Assembly (NCBI RefSeq): GCF_001929375.1
Contig: NZ_MSGO01000005.1
Span: 62,001 to 126,000, forward strand
Origin: Actinomyces oris
GTDB taxonomy: Bacteria; Actinomycetota; Actinomycetes; Actinomycetales; Actinomycetaceae
Direction: 5' to 3'
Length of the DNA: 64,000 bases
Translations under genes and position numbers: made by a program
Shown here: one piece after another, positions 43,691 to 53,928 of the stretch
Numbering within the stretch: position 1 is the stretch's first letter
How the letters are laid out: every line of letters starts with the position of its first letter
The notes under the pieces: generated by a model
What the model saw: the letters and a program-made list of their open reading frames with translations, nothing else
Databases searched by the model: none
Told to the model about the DNA's origin: nothing

Positions 43691-44428
43691 TCAGGCCCGG
43701 CGCGTCACCATGGAGACGAAGACGTCGTGGACCCGGTGGTCGCCTCCGACCTCCGGGTGGAAGGACGTGGCGAGCAGGGCCCCTTGACGAACCGCGACGA
43801 TCCTACCGCCGTCGGCCCCACCGACCCCAGCCGCTCGTCCTGCGCGGGTCGTGGCGAGGATCTCGACGCCCGAGCCCACCTCCTCCACCCAGGGGGCACG
43901 GATGAAGACGGCGCGCAGCGGTCGGTCCCGCCCCGCGCCCAGCGCCGGGGCGATGAGGTCCTCCTCGTAGGAGTCCACCTGACGGCCGAAGGCGTTGCGG
44001 CGCGCAGTCATGTTGATGCCGCCCAGGAAGACCTGACCCTCCTGCGCTCCCTCGACGCGGTCTGCCAGCATGATCATCCCGGCGCACGAGCCGTAGGCGG
44101 GCAGGCCCGCGCCGATGAGCTCACGCAGGGGCTCGAGCATGTCGAAGGCGACCAGCAGCGTGCTCATGGTGGTCGACTCCCCGCCAGGGATCACCAGGCC
44201 GTCGAGCCGGTCGCCGGGAGCGTCACCCAGATCGGCGGCGCGGCGCACGACGACGGGACGCGCTCCGGCCGCCTCGAGGGCCAAGGAGTGCTCACGCACG
44301 TCGCCCTGGAGGGCCAGAACCCCGATCGTGGGACGGGAGTCGGGTGCCACGAGCGCGGGGAAGAGCGCCCGGGGGTGGCGGGCATCCATCGTGTGGGCCG
44401 GGTGGCGGGAGTGACTCGGGTCAGTCAT
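43691..44428 (-). CDS. pdxT: Pyridoxal 5'-phosphate synthase glutaminase subunit PdxT
   Basis: Supplies ammonia from glutamine to PdxS. 245 residues, with an N-terminal extension of about 33 before the conserved [13 protein letters not shown]. Catalytic residues: Cys in [11 protein letters not shown] near residue 113 and the His-Glu pair in [23 protein letters not shown] is the substrate loop. AAGGAG lies 4 nt before the ATG at 44428, so the extension is probably translated. Separated from pdxS by the NUDIX gene; the three form one operon. Confidence 0.95.
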   Translation of the reverse strand: MTDPSHSRHPAHTMDARHPRALFPALVAPDSRPTIGVLALQGDVREHSLALEAAGARPVVVRRAADLGDAPGDRLDGLVIPGGESTTMSTLLVAFDMLEPLRELIGAGLPAYGSCAGMIMLADRVEGAQEGQVFLGGINMTARRNAFGRQVDSYEEDLIAPALGAGRDRPLRAVFIRAPWVEEVGSGVEILATTRAGRAAGVGGADGGRIVAVRQGALLATSFHPEVGGDHRVHDVFVSMVTRRA

Positions 44429-44452
44429 CGGGCTCCTTCAGGTGCTGGGGTC

Positions 44453-45091
44453 TCAGTGACGGGCCGGGTTGTTCGCGAGCTCGGCCAGGACCTCGTGGTC
44501 CACCGGATCGGTCAGGTCGAGGCGCCGGCCGTTCCAGCCGGAGGCGAGCTCCTCCACGATCTCGGGCAGGCGCACCGGGTAGATCTCCTGGCCCCGCTGC
44601 TGGGCGGACTGCAGCTGCTCGACGTTCCACCACGAGATGGAGTCGACGACGTCACGCTCCAGGCAGGTCCAGCCGTCCTTCCTGATCGGGCGCCGGGTCG
44701 GCAGGTGCAGGAGGAAGAAGATCTCGTCCTGGCGGCACGTGACGGAGGCGAAGCGGAAGATCGCCTCCCGGTGGGCAATGGGCCCCTCCAGGTCCGCGGG
44801 GGCGACCTCGATCCCGGACTCCTCAACCAGCTCACGCACGGCCCCGGCACGGGGGTCCTCGCCGCTGCGCAGCCCTCCTCCCGGGGTGAAGACCCAGCTG
44901 TGAGCCGGGTCCGCGGCGTCGTGCCCCACCAGCAGCAGCACCTCGCCGTCCCGGGTCACGGCCAGAACCCGGGCGGCCGTCCTGAAGGGCAGACCGTCCT
45001 CCCCCAGGCTCCACTCGGTGGCGTCGAGGTGCTGGTCCCAGTCCTCGGGGACCAGCACCGGGTGGCGCCCGTCGGCCAGGGGGCCGGTCAC
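44453..45091 (-). CDS. NUDIX hydrolase
   Basis: 212 residues. A complete Nudix box, [20 protein letters not shown] followed by SGI (near residue 73-95), matches G-x5-E-x7-R-E-U-x-E-E-x-G-U exactly, so it should bind Mg and hydrolyse a nucleoside-diphosphate-linked substrate. A Cys-containing segment and a C-terminal extension of about 50 residues ([20 protein letters not shown]) follow. Substrate unknown. The ATG overlaps the pdxS stop as ATGA and the gene sits between pdxS and pdxT. Mycobacterium has a NUDIX gene in the neighbouring PIM cluster, so the association is old. Confidence 0.9.
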   Translation of the reverse strand: MTGPLADGRHPVLVPEDWDQHLDATEWSLGEDGLPFRTAARVLAVTRDGEVLLLVGHDAADPAHSWVFTPGGGLRSGEDPRAGAVRELVEESGIEVAPADLEGPIAHREAIFRFASVTCRQDEIFFLLHLPTRRPIRKDGWTCLERDVVDSISWWNVEQLQSAQQRGQEIYPVRLPEIVEELASGWNGRRLDLTDPVDHEVLAELANNPARH

Positions 45092-45990
45092 CAGCCGCGT
45101 TCCGCCAGGCGGTGGGGCTCGGGGATCTCGTCGACATTGATCCCCACCATCGCCTCACCCAGTCCGCGCGAGACCTCGGCGATGACGTCGGGGTCGTCGA
45201 ACTGCGCAGTGGCGCGCACGATGGCGGCGGCCCGTTTGGCGGGGTCACCGGACTTGAAGATGCCCGAGCCCACGAACACGCCCTCGGCTCCCATCTGCAT
45301 CATCATGGCGGCGTCGGCCGGAGTGGCGATGCCGCCGGCGGTGAACAGCACGACCGGCAGGTGACCGGTGCGGGCGACCTCGGCGACGAGCTCGTAGGGG
45401 GCGGCGAGCTCCTTGGCGGCCACGTAGAGCTCGTCCTCGGGCAGCGAGGTCAGGCGACGAATCTCATCGCGGATCGTGCGCATGTGGGTCACTGCGTTGG
45501 AGACGTCCCCGGTTCCGGCCTCACCCTTGGAGCGGATCATGGCCGCACCCTCGGTGATACGGCGCAGCGCCTCACCCAGGTTGGTGGCTCCGCACACGAA
45601 GGGAACGGTGAAGGACTGCTTGTCGATGTGGTGGGCGTAGTCGGCCGGGGTGAGGACCTCGGACTCATCGATGTAGTCCACGCCGAGGCTCTGGAGGACC
45701 TGGGCCTCCACGAAGTGTCCGATACGGGCCTTGGCCATGACCGGGATGGAGACCGCCTCGATGATGCCGGTGATGAGGTCGGGGTCGCTCATGCGGGCGA
45801 CGCCGCCCTGGGCTCGAATGTCGGCGGGGACGCGCTCGAGCGCCATGACGGCGACGGCTCCCGCGTCCTGGGCGATACGGGCCTGCTCGGGCGTGACGAC
45901 GTCCATGATGACACCGCCCTTGAGCATGTCGGCCATGCCGCGCTTAACGGTGAGGGTGCCGGTGCTGGGGGTGGTCTGCTCTGTGCTCAA
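45088..45990 (-). CDS. pdxS: Pyridoxal 5'-phosphate synthase lyase subunit PdxS
   Basis: Builds PLP from ribose 5-phosphate, glyceraldehyde 3-phosphate and ammonia from PdxT. 300 residues forming a TIM barrel: [35 protein letters not shown] with the first catalytic lysine, [15 protein letters not shown] (as GEAGTGD) and [15 protein letters not shown]. The start codon is TTG at 45990 ([11 protein letters not shown]) with AGAGGA upstream; no ATG fits the conserved start. First gene of the pdxS-nudix-pdxT run. The 162 bp upstream show no clear promoter. Confidence 0.96.
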   Translation of the reverse strand: MSTEQTTPSTGTLTVKRGMADMLKGGVIMDVVTPEQARIAQDAGAVAVMALERVPADIRAQGGVARMSDPDLITGIIEAVSIPVMAKARIGHFVEAQVLQSLGVDYIDESEVLTPADYAHHIDKQSFTVPFVCGATNLGEALRRITEGAAMIRSKGEAGTGDVSNAVTHMRTIRDEIRRLTSLPEDELYVAAKELAAPYELVAEVARTGHLPVVLFTAGGIATPADAAMMMQMGAEGVFVGSGIFKSGDPAKRAAAIVRATAQFDDPDVIAEVSRGLGEAMVGINVDEIPEPHRLAERGW

Positions 45991-46152
45991 TCGTGGTCCT
46001 CTGCCGTGAGCCGTGGCCTCCGCACAGGGGCGGCAGCAACGTCTCTATGAAAATGCTGATGCCCCGCATGCTACCCCGTGCCTCCAGAACAGTGCCCGGT
46101 GCGCACGCTGCGAGACCCCAGCCGGGGAAAGACATCCGGCTCCTGCCGTCGT

Positions 46153-47454
46153 CTACCCGGCTCCCAGGAAGGTTCGGCGCGCCGAGCTGATCCGACTGAG
46201 CAGCTCGGTCTCCTTGACGGACAGCTCACCCTGATCAAGGCTGTCCACCGCCTGCTGGCGCAGCTGGGCGAGCTCCGCAGCACCTTTCTGGAACGTGTTC
46301 ATGGCCGCTATGGCCTGTGGCCCCCTGATGACGGCCCACCGCCTTGCCGCCCGGCGCCCTGCACCGGTGGTGAGCATCTGGACCTCGGCCGGGGAGAACC
46401 AGCCGGCGTGGGCGTAATCCTCTATCCCGCGGCGCATCGAGCGACGCTCGCTCCAACGCAGCCACGAGACCAATCCGATGCACAGAGCGTAGAAGGGGAA
46501 CTGAAGCAGCAGATACACCCCGAAGTTCGCAGCAACGAACCCGTTCCAGGTCGCGTGAAGAAGAATCGCTCCGACCAGGCCCACCAGAGCCATCCAGGCC
46601 CATGCGTACTGAGACCGCCGGCGGGAGGAGACGCCGATGGCGACCCCTGTGCAGGCGGTGAACGTCAGGTGAGCGAACGGGGACAGGACCCCTCGCATGA
46701 CGAAAATGGCCCCCACATGCTCCCACCCCTGAACGAAGTAGAGAATGTTCTCAACGAAGGCGAAGCCTGCGGCAGTGAATGCCGCATACACGACCCCGTC
46801 AATCGTCCCATTGATCGTCCGACGCCAGATGAGGAAGACGAACAGGACGCCCAGCCCCTTGGTCAGCTCCTCAACCAGAGGCGCTGAGATCACTGCGGCC
46901 GTACTTGGATCCCCCATGGCATCCGTGATGACCTGCGCCACCCAGACGTTGACCACCAAGGAGCACAGGGTGGACACGCTCGTCCCCCACAGGAACGCCA
47001 CCGCGAGAGTGACGGTCGTGAACAGACCGGGTGGCTTGGGTTCCCAGCGAAGGTACCAGAACACTCCCGCTAGCAGCATCGTGGCCACAAGCACCCCGCT
47101 CAACGGGATGAGAGCCAGCAGAGATGACGGGAGCACGACCGGCCCGAAATCGTCACGAAGCCCTGAGAAGAAGTGCAGGGTGTACAGGGAAAAGAGAACG
47201 ATCGCGATCAGCATGACAATCGCCCCGACCCTCGCCGGAATGCCAGGCGGGACGAGGGCGGCCACCTGCCTCGACTGCTGCCGGCCGCCCTCAGGACCCG
47301 AGCTCCGCGAAGGAACCGCTCCCTGACTGTCACGATGAACCTGATAACGCTGCCCTGCTCCGGCAAGGGGACCGGGGTCGGCTGAGGGCTGCGGTAGGGC
47401 GCTGGAGCGCCGGTATCCGGGGCGGGGGGCCCAGGGACTGGGGGGCATGCTCAT
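46153..47454 (-). CDS. PrsW-family intramembrane protease homologue
   Basis: 433 residues, with a Pro/Ser/Arg-rich cytosolic N-terminus of about 75 residues and then some eight membrane helices. PrsW-type motifs are all present within the helices: APLVEELTKG (the paired Glu), FVENILYF, SPFAHLTFTA and LLHATWNG. The C-terminal 95 residues are cytosolic and helical. PrsW cleaves an anti-sigma factor in Bacillus; actinobacterial substrates are mostly unknown, and no anti-sigma gene is adjacent. The ATG at 47454 has GAGG 9 nt upstream and sits 4 nt after the stop of the LemA-like gene, so the two are coupled. Confidence 0.88.
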   Translation of the reverse strand: MSMPPSPWAPRPGYRRSSALPQPSADPGPLAGAGQRYQVHRDSQGAVPSRSSGPEGGRQQSRQVAALVPPGIPARVGAIVMLIAIVLFSLYTLHFFSGLRDDFGPVVLPSSLLALIPLSGVLVATMLLAGVFWYLRWEPKPPGLFTTVTLAVAFLWGTSVSTLCSLVVNVWVAQVITDAMGDPSTAAVISAPLVEELTKGLGVLFVFLIWRRTINGTIDGVVYAAFTAAGFAFVENILYFVQGWEHVGAIFVMRGVLSPFAHLTFTACTGVAIGVSSRRRSQYAWAWMALVGLVGAILLHATWNGFVAANFGVYLLLQFPFYALCIGLVSWLRWSERRSMRRGIEDYAHAGWFSPAEVQMLTTGAGRRAARRWAVIRGPQAIAAMNTFQKGAAELAQLRQQAVDSLDQGELSVKETELLSRISSARRTFLGAG

Positions 47455-47458
47455 TGAT

Positions 47459-48226
47459 TCACCTCGGTTGCACCTCGGCGTCGCGCTCCGGCTGCGCCTC
47501 GGGGGTGGTGTCGTCGTCGGCATCGAAGGTCTGGGGCATGGGCGCGTGCCCGGCCAGGTGGAACATCCGGACGAGTAGCCGCGCCCTGAGCGCCTGGGCC
47601 TCACTGACATGGGTGTTGTGGAACCTGCGGGCCAGGACCAGGCGGGAGCATGCCCGGTCCAGGCGGTTGAGCGCGGGCACGCTCAACGGGTCTGCGGACA
47701 GCTCGTGGCGCGCGGGCTCGGACACCACCGTCCGCAGGACCCGGCTGAGGTCGGACTCGATGAGGGCCCGGCTGCGGGTGGTCGACGCCGGGAGCGCTGC
47801 GCCGGAGGAAGCAGCATGAGGGGCGGGGGTGCTCTCGAGAGGCGTGGAGGTGTCCAGACCGTCGTCGACAAGAGGTCCCTCGGCATCCAGTGCCTCGCGC
47901 GCGGCCCGGCTGAGCAGCAGTCCGGAGGCCGGATCCAGGGCGGGGACGGTGGCCAGCTCCGCTGCGGCCTCAGCCCGGTGCACGAGCTGGGCCTCGAGCG
48001 TGGCCCGGGCTCCCAGCACCTGCCGGTGCAGCCGGTCCACCCGCACCGCCCTGGCGTAGAGGGCCCACCCGGTGGCCACGGCCAGCCCGACCAGCAGCAC
48101 GACGACGCTCCATATCGGCGCCGTCATCGCACCGGGGGCCGAGGAGGAAAGCACTGGTAGAGCCGTGGTCGCACCGGCGGGGATATCAACGACCTGCGTC
48201 ATGGCCGTCGTCATGGTTGCTGCCAT
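47459..48226 (-). CDS. LemA-like membrane protein
   Basis: 255 residues. One membrane helix near residues 37-57 (PIWSVVVLLVGLAVATGWALY) is followed by RVDRLHRQVLGARATLEAQLVHRAEAAAELA, which resembles the first LemA helix. The C-terminal RACSRLVLARRFHNTHVSEAQALRARLLVRMFHLAGH (quoted in outline: ARRFHNTHV, RMFHLAGHAP) resembles the end of LemA. A variable, charged insert lies between. LemA proteins are four-helix bundles of unknown function. The ATG at 48226 has GAGGA 7 nt upstream. It sits between pimA and prsW on the same strand. Confidence 0.6.
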   Translation of the reverse strand: MAATMTTAMTQVVDIPAGATTALPVLSSSAPGAMTAPIWSVVVLLVGLAVATGWALYARAVRVDRLHRQVLGARATLEAQLVHRAEAAAELATVPALDPASGLLLSRAAREALDAEGPLVDDGLDTSTPLESTPAPHAASSGAALPASTTRSRALIESDLSRVLRTVVSEPARHELSADPLSVPALNRLDRACSRLVLARRFHNTHVSEAQALRARLLVRMFHLAGHAPMPQTFDADDDTTPEAQPERDAEVQPR

Positions 48227-48258
48227 GGTCGGTTCCTCATCACTCCTGAGATCAGCTG

Positions 48259-49440
48259 CTAGTCGTCCAGGGCATCGCGCAGCCGGCCCAGCATGGTGCG
48301 GGAACCGGGGGCGGGCTCCACCCGGGTGTGGGCGGTGGACAGAGCCATGTCGTAGACGTCGAGGACCTCGTCGGTGACCGCGGACCAGTCGTAGCGGCCG
48401 ACCACCTGACAGGCCGCCTGGACGCGGGCCTGGGCGGCCGTGGCGTCCTGCAGGGTGTCGATGATGACTCGGGCCAGGTCGCCGCCGTCCTCGTTGTGGA
48501 ACAGCGCCCCGTAGCGGCCCTCGCCGAGCACGTCGGAGAAGGCTTTGAGGTCGGAGGCGATGACCCGGGTACCGGCAGCCATGGCCTCCACCAGGACGAT
48601 GCCGAAGGACTCCCCTCCGGTCTGCGGGGCCACGTAGCAGCTGGCCGACGCCAGCATGGCGGCCTTGTCCTCGTCACTGACGCCCCCCAGGAAGACCACG
48701 GAGTCACCGAAGCGGGCCAGCTCCTCACGGATCTCCTGGGCCTGCCCTCGCCCTGCGATGAGGAAGCGCGCCCCCGGCACCGACGCCAGCACCGCCGGAA
48801 TGGCGTCAGCCAGGACTCGCAGTCCCTTGCGGGGCTCGTCCAGGCGCCCCAGGAAGGAGATGGTGGGGGCCTCATCCGTGCCCCGGAACCGGGGGTCGTC
48901 CTTGGGCGCGTCGGCGAAGGGCTTCACGTTGACGCCGTTGGGAATGACGACGGCGTCGCCGCCGTGGTACTGGATGAGGGTGCGGCGGGCCTCCTCGGAG
49001 ACGGCGATGCGGGCCGAGAGCTTCTCCATGAGCGGCACCGTCGCCGGGCTCAGCAGCTCGCGGGCCAGCGAGCGGTCCATGGCGGCGTGGAAGGTGCCCA
49101 CAACCGGCCCGGTGGCGGCCTGGAGGGCCAGCATCCCGACACTGGGGGTGATGGGCTCGTGGATGTGAAGGATGTCGAAGTCCCCGGCCTCCAACCAGCG
49201 TCTGGCGCGCCTGGCCACGAGGGCGCCGAAGTTCAGCCTCGCCACCGAGCCGTTGTAGGGAATGGCGATGGAGTCACCGGCGCTGGTGACCCAGTCCGGC
49301 AGGTCGGTGTCCTGGGAGGCCGGCGCGAGGACCTGGACCTCGTGGCCGCGGTGGAAGAGCTCACCGGCCAGGTCCATGACGTGAACCTGGACCCCTCCGT
49401 GGGCGTCGAAGGAGTAGGGGCAGACGATACCGATCCTCAT
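48259..49440 (-). CDS. pimA: Phosphatidylinositol alpha-mannosyltransferase PimA (GT4)
   Basis: Adds the first mannose from GDP-mannose to phosphatidylinositol at the inner membrane. 393 residues, GT-B fold: IVCPYSFDAHGGVQVHVMDLA at the N-terminus (shorter block YSFDAHGGVQVHV), HIHEPITPSVGMLAL, GTFHAAMDRS, VIPNGVNVKPF, and the sugar-nucleotide site FLGRLDEPRKGL and PQTGGESFGIVLVEAMAAGT with the E-x7-E motif. The gene order pgsA-patA-pimA, each joined by ATGA overlaps, is the mycobacterial PIM operon and supports the specific call over a generic GT4. Confidence 0.93.
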   Translation of the reverse strand: MRIGIVCPYSFDAHGGVQVHVMDLAGELFHRGHEVQVLAPASQDTDLPDWVTSAGDSIAIPYNGSVARLNFGALVARRARRWLEAGDFDILHIHEPITPSVGMLALQAATGPVVGTFHAAMDRSLARELLSPATVPLMEKLSARIAVSEEARRTLIQYHGGDAVVIPNGVNVKPFADAPKDDPRFRGTDEAPTISFLGRLDEPRKGLRVLADAIPAVLASVPGARFLIAGRGQAQEIREELARFGDSVVFLGGVSDEDKAAMLASASCYVAPQTGGESFGIVLVEAMAAGTRVIASDLKAFSDVLGEGRYGALFHNEDGGDLARVIIDTLQDATAAQARVQAACQVVGRYDWSAVTDEVLDVYDMALSTAHTRVEPAPGSRTMLGRLRDALDD

Positions 49441-50435
49441 GCGTCCTCCTCGTGGGCGACCTGCCGGTCGCGGGCGTGACTGCGAGCCAGGCGCTCCTGA
49501 TCCAGGTCGGCGTCGAAGACGGGCTGGAGCATGTGCCAGTCCTCGGCGTGCTCGGCGATCAGGGGCTCCAGCTCGGCGACCCAGGCGCGAGTGTGCGCCA
49601 CCACCTGCTCGCGTCCCTCCAGATGCTGGGGCACCGGAACCCTGCGGGCGGTCAGCACGAGCCCCCAGGGCGATCCGGCTTGACGGCGTCGCTGACCGCT
49701 CAGCGGCTCGTAGTGGATCGAGGCGGCGTACAGAGGGCGTCCAAGGCGCTGGGCGATCGCCGCGGGACCGGCCGCCACCCGTGCCGTAGCAGCGCCCAGC
49801 GGCGCCGTGATACCGGCCGAGGACAGGTCCCGATCGGCCAGGAGCGCGACGACGTAGTGCCCCTGGCTCGCCGCTTGCAGGAGACGGTCGAAGACCTTCT
49901 CCCCGTGGGCCTGGCCGATGATGCGCATGCCCAGTGACTGGCGGAAGGAGACGAACTGCTCGAAGAGGTCCTTAGGCTCCAGGCGCTCGGCGACGGTCAG
50001 GACGGTGGCGAGCTCACGGCAGGCCCAGGCTCCGATGAGGTCCCAGTTGCCCATGTGCGGCAGAGCCATGACGACGCTGCCGGCGCGCACGTCCTCATGG
50101 AGCTGGGGATCGACGTCGGTGCGCACACGCGCGAGGACCTGCTCCGGCGTGATTCCGGGCAGGGCGAAGGCCTCGTAGAAGTAGCGCATGTAGGAGCGCA
50201 TTCCTGCTCGTGTGGCCCGGCGCAGAGCACGTGGCGGCGTCCCCGAGGGGAGGACACGCGACAGGTTGCGCTCGAGCTGTCCCACCCCGGTGGCGGAGCG
50301 TCGGAGGCGGTGCCAGGCCCACAGCGCGTCGGCGACGGTGTGCGCCAGGCCGTAGCCCACCGGTGCGGGCAGGTGGCGGGTACCGCGCCAGGCCAGGCGG
50401 TAGGCGTCGGAGACGGCGGGCAGGCGCATCCTCAT
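49437..50435 (-). CDS. patA: Phosphatidylinositol mannoside acyltransferase (PatA, LpxL/HtrB family)
   Basis: Acylates the mannose of PIM. 332 residues of the LpxL/HtrB acyltransferase fold: NLSRVLPSG, MRSYMRYFYEAFALPG, MALPHMGNWDLIG (the catalytic H-x4-D, with GNWD), LADRDLSSAGITAPLGAATARVAAGPA in parts, and EDWHMLQPVFDAD near the end. Overlaps both pgsA and pimA by 4 bp (ATGA). It resembles mycobacterial Rv2611c in position and motif content. Confidence 0.92.
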   Translation of the reverse strand: MRMRLPAVSDAYRLAWRGTRHLPAPVGYGLAHTVADALWAWHRLRRSATGVGQLERNLSRVLPSGTPPRALRRATRAGMRSYMRYFYEAFALPGITPEQVLARVRTDVDPQLHEDVRAGSVVMALPHMGNWDLIGAWACRELATVLTVAERLEPKDLFEQFVSFRQSLGMRIIGQAHGEKVFDRLLQAASQGHYVVALLADRDLSSAGITAPLGAATARVAAGPAAIAQRLGRPLYAASIHYEPLSGQRRRQAGSPWGLVLTARRVPVPQHLEGREQVVAHTRAWVAELEPLIAEHAEDWHMLQPVFDADLDQERLARSHARDRQVAHEEDA

Positions 50436-51064
50436 GCCGGATCACCCGCCTGGTGGACCTGCTGGGAGACGGTGCGCACACGCTGGATCACGGTGATGAA
50501 GGAGGCGATCGCCACGTAGAGCAGACCGATGGTGAGCACCCACTGGGGCGCCCCGAGCCCCACGATGAAGGTGGCGCCGAGCGCGACCAGGAGCCGGTCG
50601 GTGCGCTCGGCGATCCCCACGGAGGCGGTGGCGCCGATGGACTCGGCCCGTGCCCGGGCGTAAGGAACCGTGGCCGCCATGACGATGGCGACCAGGGCCG
50701 CTGCGACAGTCACGGTGCGCAGCACGCCGGTGGGCATGGACAGGGCCGCCCAGGCCGCCAAGGAGCCCAGGACGGCGCCGTCGGCGAGGCGGTCCATGGT
50801 GGAGTCCAGGAAGGCTCCGAAGACCGAGCTCTTCCCGGTGGCTCGGGCCAGTATGCCGTCGAAGGAGTCGGCCACCAGCACCACGAGCAGGACGAGGGGC
50901 CCGGCCACGAAGTGACCCTGCGGCAGCAGAGTGACCGCTGCTGTCACGGACAGGGCCGTTCCGGTGACAGTGAGCATGTTGGGGGTCACCCCGAGCCGCC
51001 CGAGCACGAGGGCGGGACGGGTGAACAGGGCCTTGGTCAGGCCGCGGCCGTGGTTGCCGAGCAT
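50432..51064 (-). CDS. pgsA: Phosphatidylinositol phosphate synthase (CDP-alcohol phosphatidyltransferase)
   Basis: Joins CDP-diacylglycerol and inositol phosphate, the first step toward phosphatidylinositol. 210 residues with about six membrane helices. The CDP-alcohol motif D-G-x2-A-R-x8-G-x3-D-x3-D is complete: DGILARATGKSSVFGAFLD followed by STMD near residues 69-92. The position directly before patA and pimA identifies it as the PIP synthase (PgsA1 type) rather than PGP synthase. The ATG at 51064 has AAGGA close upstream. Confidence 0.92.
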   Translation of the reverse strand: MLGNHGRGLTKALFTRPALVLGRLGVTPNMLTVTGTALSVTAAVTLLPQGHFVAGPLVLLVVLVADSFDGILARATGKSSVFGAFLDSTMDRLADGAVLGSLAAWAALSMPTGVLRTVTVAAALVAIVMAATVPYARARAESIGATASVGIAERTDRLLVALGATFIVGLGAPQWVLTIGLLYVAIASFITVIQRVRTVSQQVHQAGDPA

Positions 51065-51182
51065 GAGGTCCTTAGGTCTGGGATGGGGCAGTCGGAGAGA
51101 CGGGCAGTGATGGCATGGGATGGACTGGGACGGGCGGGGACGCCCTCAGCCTGACGGAACGCATCGAGGAGGGCCAGGGGGA

Positions 51183-51797
51183 TCAATCCCCGCTCTGCCC
51201 GGTCCGGGCGGCCCAGGCGGCGGCCAGCATGTCCCGCTGCTCACCGAGCAGCTGGGGCACGGGCTTGGTGCGACCGATGATGGGCATGAAGTTCGCGTCC
51301 CCCTTCCAGCGCGGCACGACGTGCTGGTGGAGGTGAGCGGCGATCCCCGCACCGGCGACCTCGCCCTGGTTCATCCCCAGGTTGAATCCGTGGGGGCGGC
51401 TCACCGAGCGCACCACACTCATGGCCGTGGCGGTCAGCTCACCGATCTCCTGCCGCTCGGCCGCGGTGGCCTCGGTCCAGTCGGAGATGTGCCGATAGGG
51501 GCACACCAGCAGGTGACCGGTGTTGTACGGGTACAGGTTCATGATGACGTAGCTGGTCCGACCCCGGTGGACGATGAGGGCCTCCTCGTCACCGCGTTCC
51601 GGCCCGGTGCAGAACGGGCACTGTGCGGGGGTGTCGTCCGAGGGCTTGTTCTGCCCCCCGATGTAGACCATGCGGTGCGGGGTCCACAGACGCTGGAAGG
51701 CCTGCGGAGCGCCCTCGTGGTAGAAGGGCGCCTCCACCTCGACGTCGTCACCGACTCCGGGGGCGCTGATCGTCTCTCCAGTCGCTTCCTCAGTCAC
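51183..51797 (-). CDS. HIT-family hydrolase/phosphorylase
   Basis: 204 residues. The HIT motif [12 protein letters not shown] is near residue 160, with the zinc-binding CPFC at about 75 and the earlier [18 protein letters not shown]. This is the Ap4A phosphorylase-like actinobacterial type that lies between thrS and pgsA in Mycobacterium (Rv2613c). It acts on dinucleoside polyphosphates. The start is a GTG at 51797 that overlaps the thrS stop by 8 bp; the longer frame is a shadow of thrS. Confidence 0.9.
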   Translation of the reverse strand: MTEEATGETISAPGVGDDVEVEAPFYHEGAPQAFQRLWTPHRMVYIGGQNKPSDDTPAQCPFCTGPERGDEEALIVHRGRTSYVIMNLYPYNTGHLLVCPYRHISDWTEATAAERQEIGELTATAMSVVRSVSRPHGFNLGMNQGEVAGAGIAAHLHQHVVPRWKGDANFMPIIGRTKPVPQLLGEQRDMLAAAWAARTGQSGD

Positions 51798-53841
51798 TGT
51801 GCAGCTTCTCCCCCGCAGGGTCGTTGATACGGGCGTCGATGACACTGACGATGTGGCTCACGGCCTCCTTGACGGGCACGCCGTTGGTCTGCTGGCCGTC
51901 GCGGAACCGGAAGGAGACGGCACCGGCCTCGGCGTCCTCTCCCCCGGCGATGAGGGTGAAGGGGATCTTGTCCTTGGAGGCGTTGCGGATCTTCTTGCCG
52001 AAGCGGTCGTCGGAGTGGTCCACCTCGACGCGCACCCCCTGGGCGCGCAGCTGGGCGGCGACGTCGTCGACGTAGGCGTCGAAGGCCTCGGCCACGGGGA
52101 TGAGGCGGACCTGCACCGGGGAGAGCCAGGCGGGGAAGGCCCCCGCGTAGTGCTCGGTGAGCACCCCGATGAAGCGCTCCACGCTGCCCAGCTTGGCCGA
52201 GTGGATCATGATGGGGCGCTGGTGGGTGCCGTCGGCGGCCGTGTACTCCAGGTCGAAGCGCTCGGGCTGGTTGAAGTCGTACTGGATGGTGGACATCTGC
52301 CAGGTCCGGCCGATGGCGTCCTTGACCTGCACTGAGACCTTGGGGCCGTAGAAGGCGGCGCCGCCCGGGTCGGGAACGACCTCCAGCCCGGAGGCGTCAC
52401 AGGCGTCCTGGAGTGCCTGCGTGGCGGCGGCCCAGTCGGAGTCGGAACCGATGAACTTGTCCTTCTTGGCGCCGTCCTCGTCTCGGGTGGACAGCTCGAG
52501 GTAGAAGTCGGTCAGCCCGAAGGCCTTGAGGATGGACAGGAAGAAGTCGATCTGGGCGCGGATCTCCTCACCGGCCTGCTCCGGGGTGCAGTAGGTGTGG
52601 GAGTCGTCCTGGGTGAAGCCGCGCATGCGGGTGAGCCCGTGGACGACGCCGGACTTCTCGTAGCGGTAGTCGTGGCCCATCTCGAAGAAGCGCAGCGGCA
52701 GCTCGCGGTAGGAGCGCCCGCGGGAGCGGAAGATGAGATTGTGCATCGGGCAGTTCATGGCCTTGAGGTAGTACTCCTGGCCTGCCTTGGTGATGTTGCC
52801 CTCGGCGTCGCGCTCCTCGTCGGCGAGCATGGGCGGGAACATGGTGTCGGCGTAGTAGGGCAGGTGGCCCGAGGTGTGGAAGAGCCCGCCCTTGGAGATC
52901 TCGGGGGTGTGGACGAAGTCGAAGCCGTAGTCCAGGTGACGGTCGACGACGTACTGCTCGATCTGGTGGCGCAGCATGGCGCCCTTGGGGTGGAAGACCA
53001 CCAGGCCGGGGCCGATCTCCTCGGGGAAGGAGTAGAGGTCGAGCTCGGCGCCGAGCCTGCGGTGGTCGCGCTTGGCGGCCTCGGCCAGACGGGTCTGGTA
53101 GACCTTGAGCTCGTCCTTGGTGGCCCAGGCGGTGCCGTAGATGCGCTGGAGGGAGTCGCCGGACTGGTCGCCTTTCCAGTAGGCGGAGGAGGACTTGGTC
53201 AGCGCGAAGCCCTGCCCGATGAGGCGGGTCGAGGGCAGGTGCGGGCCGCGGCACAGGTCGGTCCAGGCGACGCTGCCGTCGCGTCGGACGTTGTCGTACA
53301 TGGTCAGCCCCCCGGCGCCGACCTCGACCGAGGCGCCCTCGGCGCCCGCGCCCTTAGTGGTGATGAGCTCGAGCTTGTAGGGCTGGTCGGCCAGCTCCTC
53401 ACGGCCCTCGGCCTCGGTGATGTCGCGGCGCACGAAGCGCTGCCCCTCCTTGACGATCCGCTTCATGCGCTTCTCGATCTCGCGCAGCATCTCGGGGGTG
53501 ACGGCGTCGATGGCTCCGAAGTCGTAGTAGAAGCCGTCCGTGATGAAGGGGCCGATACCGAGGTTGACGTCCGGGAACATCTCCTGGACGGCCTGGGCCA
53601 TGACGTGGGTGGCGCTGTGGCGCAGGATGTTGAGTCCGTCCTCACTGGACAGGGCGATCGGCTCGACGACGGCACCGGCCGGGACCTGGCGCTCCAGGTC
53701 CCAGGGCTCGCCGTTGACGCGCATGGCGACGACGCCGTCCTTCTTGACGGCGTCCTGCAGGAGGAGCGCCCCCGTGCTGCCCGCCTCAATGGTGCAGGGC
53801 GCACCGTCGAGGGTGATCTCAATCATGGGCTGGTCTGACAC
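51790..53841 (-). CDS. thrS: Threonyl-tRNA synthetase
   Basis: Charges tRNA-Thr. 683 residues: TGS domain (about 5-65), editing domain with [11 protein letters not shown] and the matching second zinc-site region, and catalytic core with [21 protein letters not shown] in two parts and [17 protein letters not shown]. Motif 3 is around [15 protein letters not shown], and the anticodon domain reads [16 protein letters not shown]. The start is a GTG at 53841 ([13 protein letters not shown]) with GGAGGAG 8 nt upstream; the frame is open further. It heads the thrS-HIT-pgsA-patA-pimA run and follows the cross-bridge pair. Confidence 0.96.
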   Translation of the reverse strand: MSDQPMIEITLDGAPCTIEAGSTGALLLQDAVKKDGVVAMRVNGEPWDLERQVPAGAVVEPIALSSEDGLNILRHSATHVMAQAVQEMFPDVNLGIGPFITDGFYYDFGAIDAVTPEMLREIEKRMKRIVKEGQRFVRRDITEAEGREELADQPYKLELITTKGAGAEGASVEVGAGGLTMYDNVRRDGSVAWTDLCRGPHLPSTRLIGQGFALTKSSSAYWKGDQSGDSLQRIYGTAWATKDELKVYQTRLAEAAKRDHRRLGAELDLYSFPEEIGPGLVVFHPKGAMLRHQIEQYVVDRHLDYGFDFVHTPEISKGGLFHTSGHLPYYADTMFPPMLADEERDAEGNITKAGQEYYLKAMNCPMHNLIFRSRGRSYRELPLRFFEMGHDYRYEKSGVVHGLTRMRGFTQDDSHTYCTPEQAGEEIRAQIDFFLSILKAFGLTDFYLELSTRDEDGAKKDKFIGSDSDWAAATQALQDACDASGLEVVPDPGGAAFYGPKVSVQVKDAIGRTWQMSTIQYDFNQPERFDLEYTAADGTHQRPIMIHSAKLGSVERFIGVLTEHYAGAFPAWLSPVQVRLIPVAEAFDAYVDDVAAQLRAQGVRVEVDHSDDRFGKKIRNASKDKIPFTLIAGGEDAEAGAVSFRFRDGQQTNGVPVKEAVSHIVSVIDARINDPAGEKLHSD

Positions 53842-53928
53842 GGGCTCGTCTCCTCCACTGAATCGGTGCGGGGCGCTGTACTGGTGCACCCCGGCTCGGC
53901 CGCGAGTCTACGTCGTGGTCGGGCGGGC

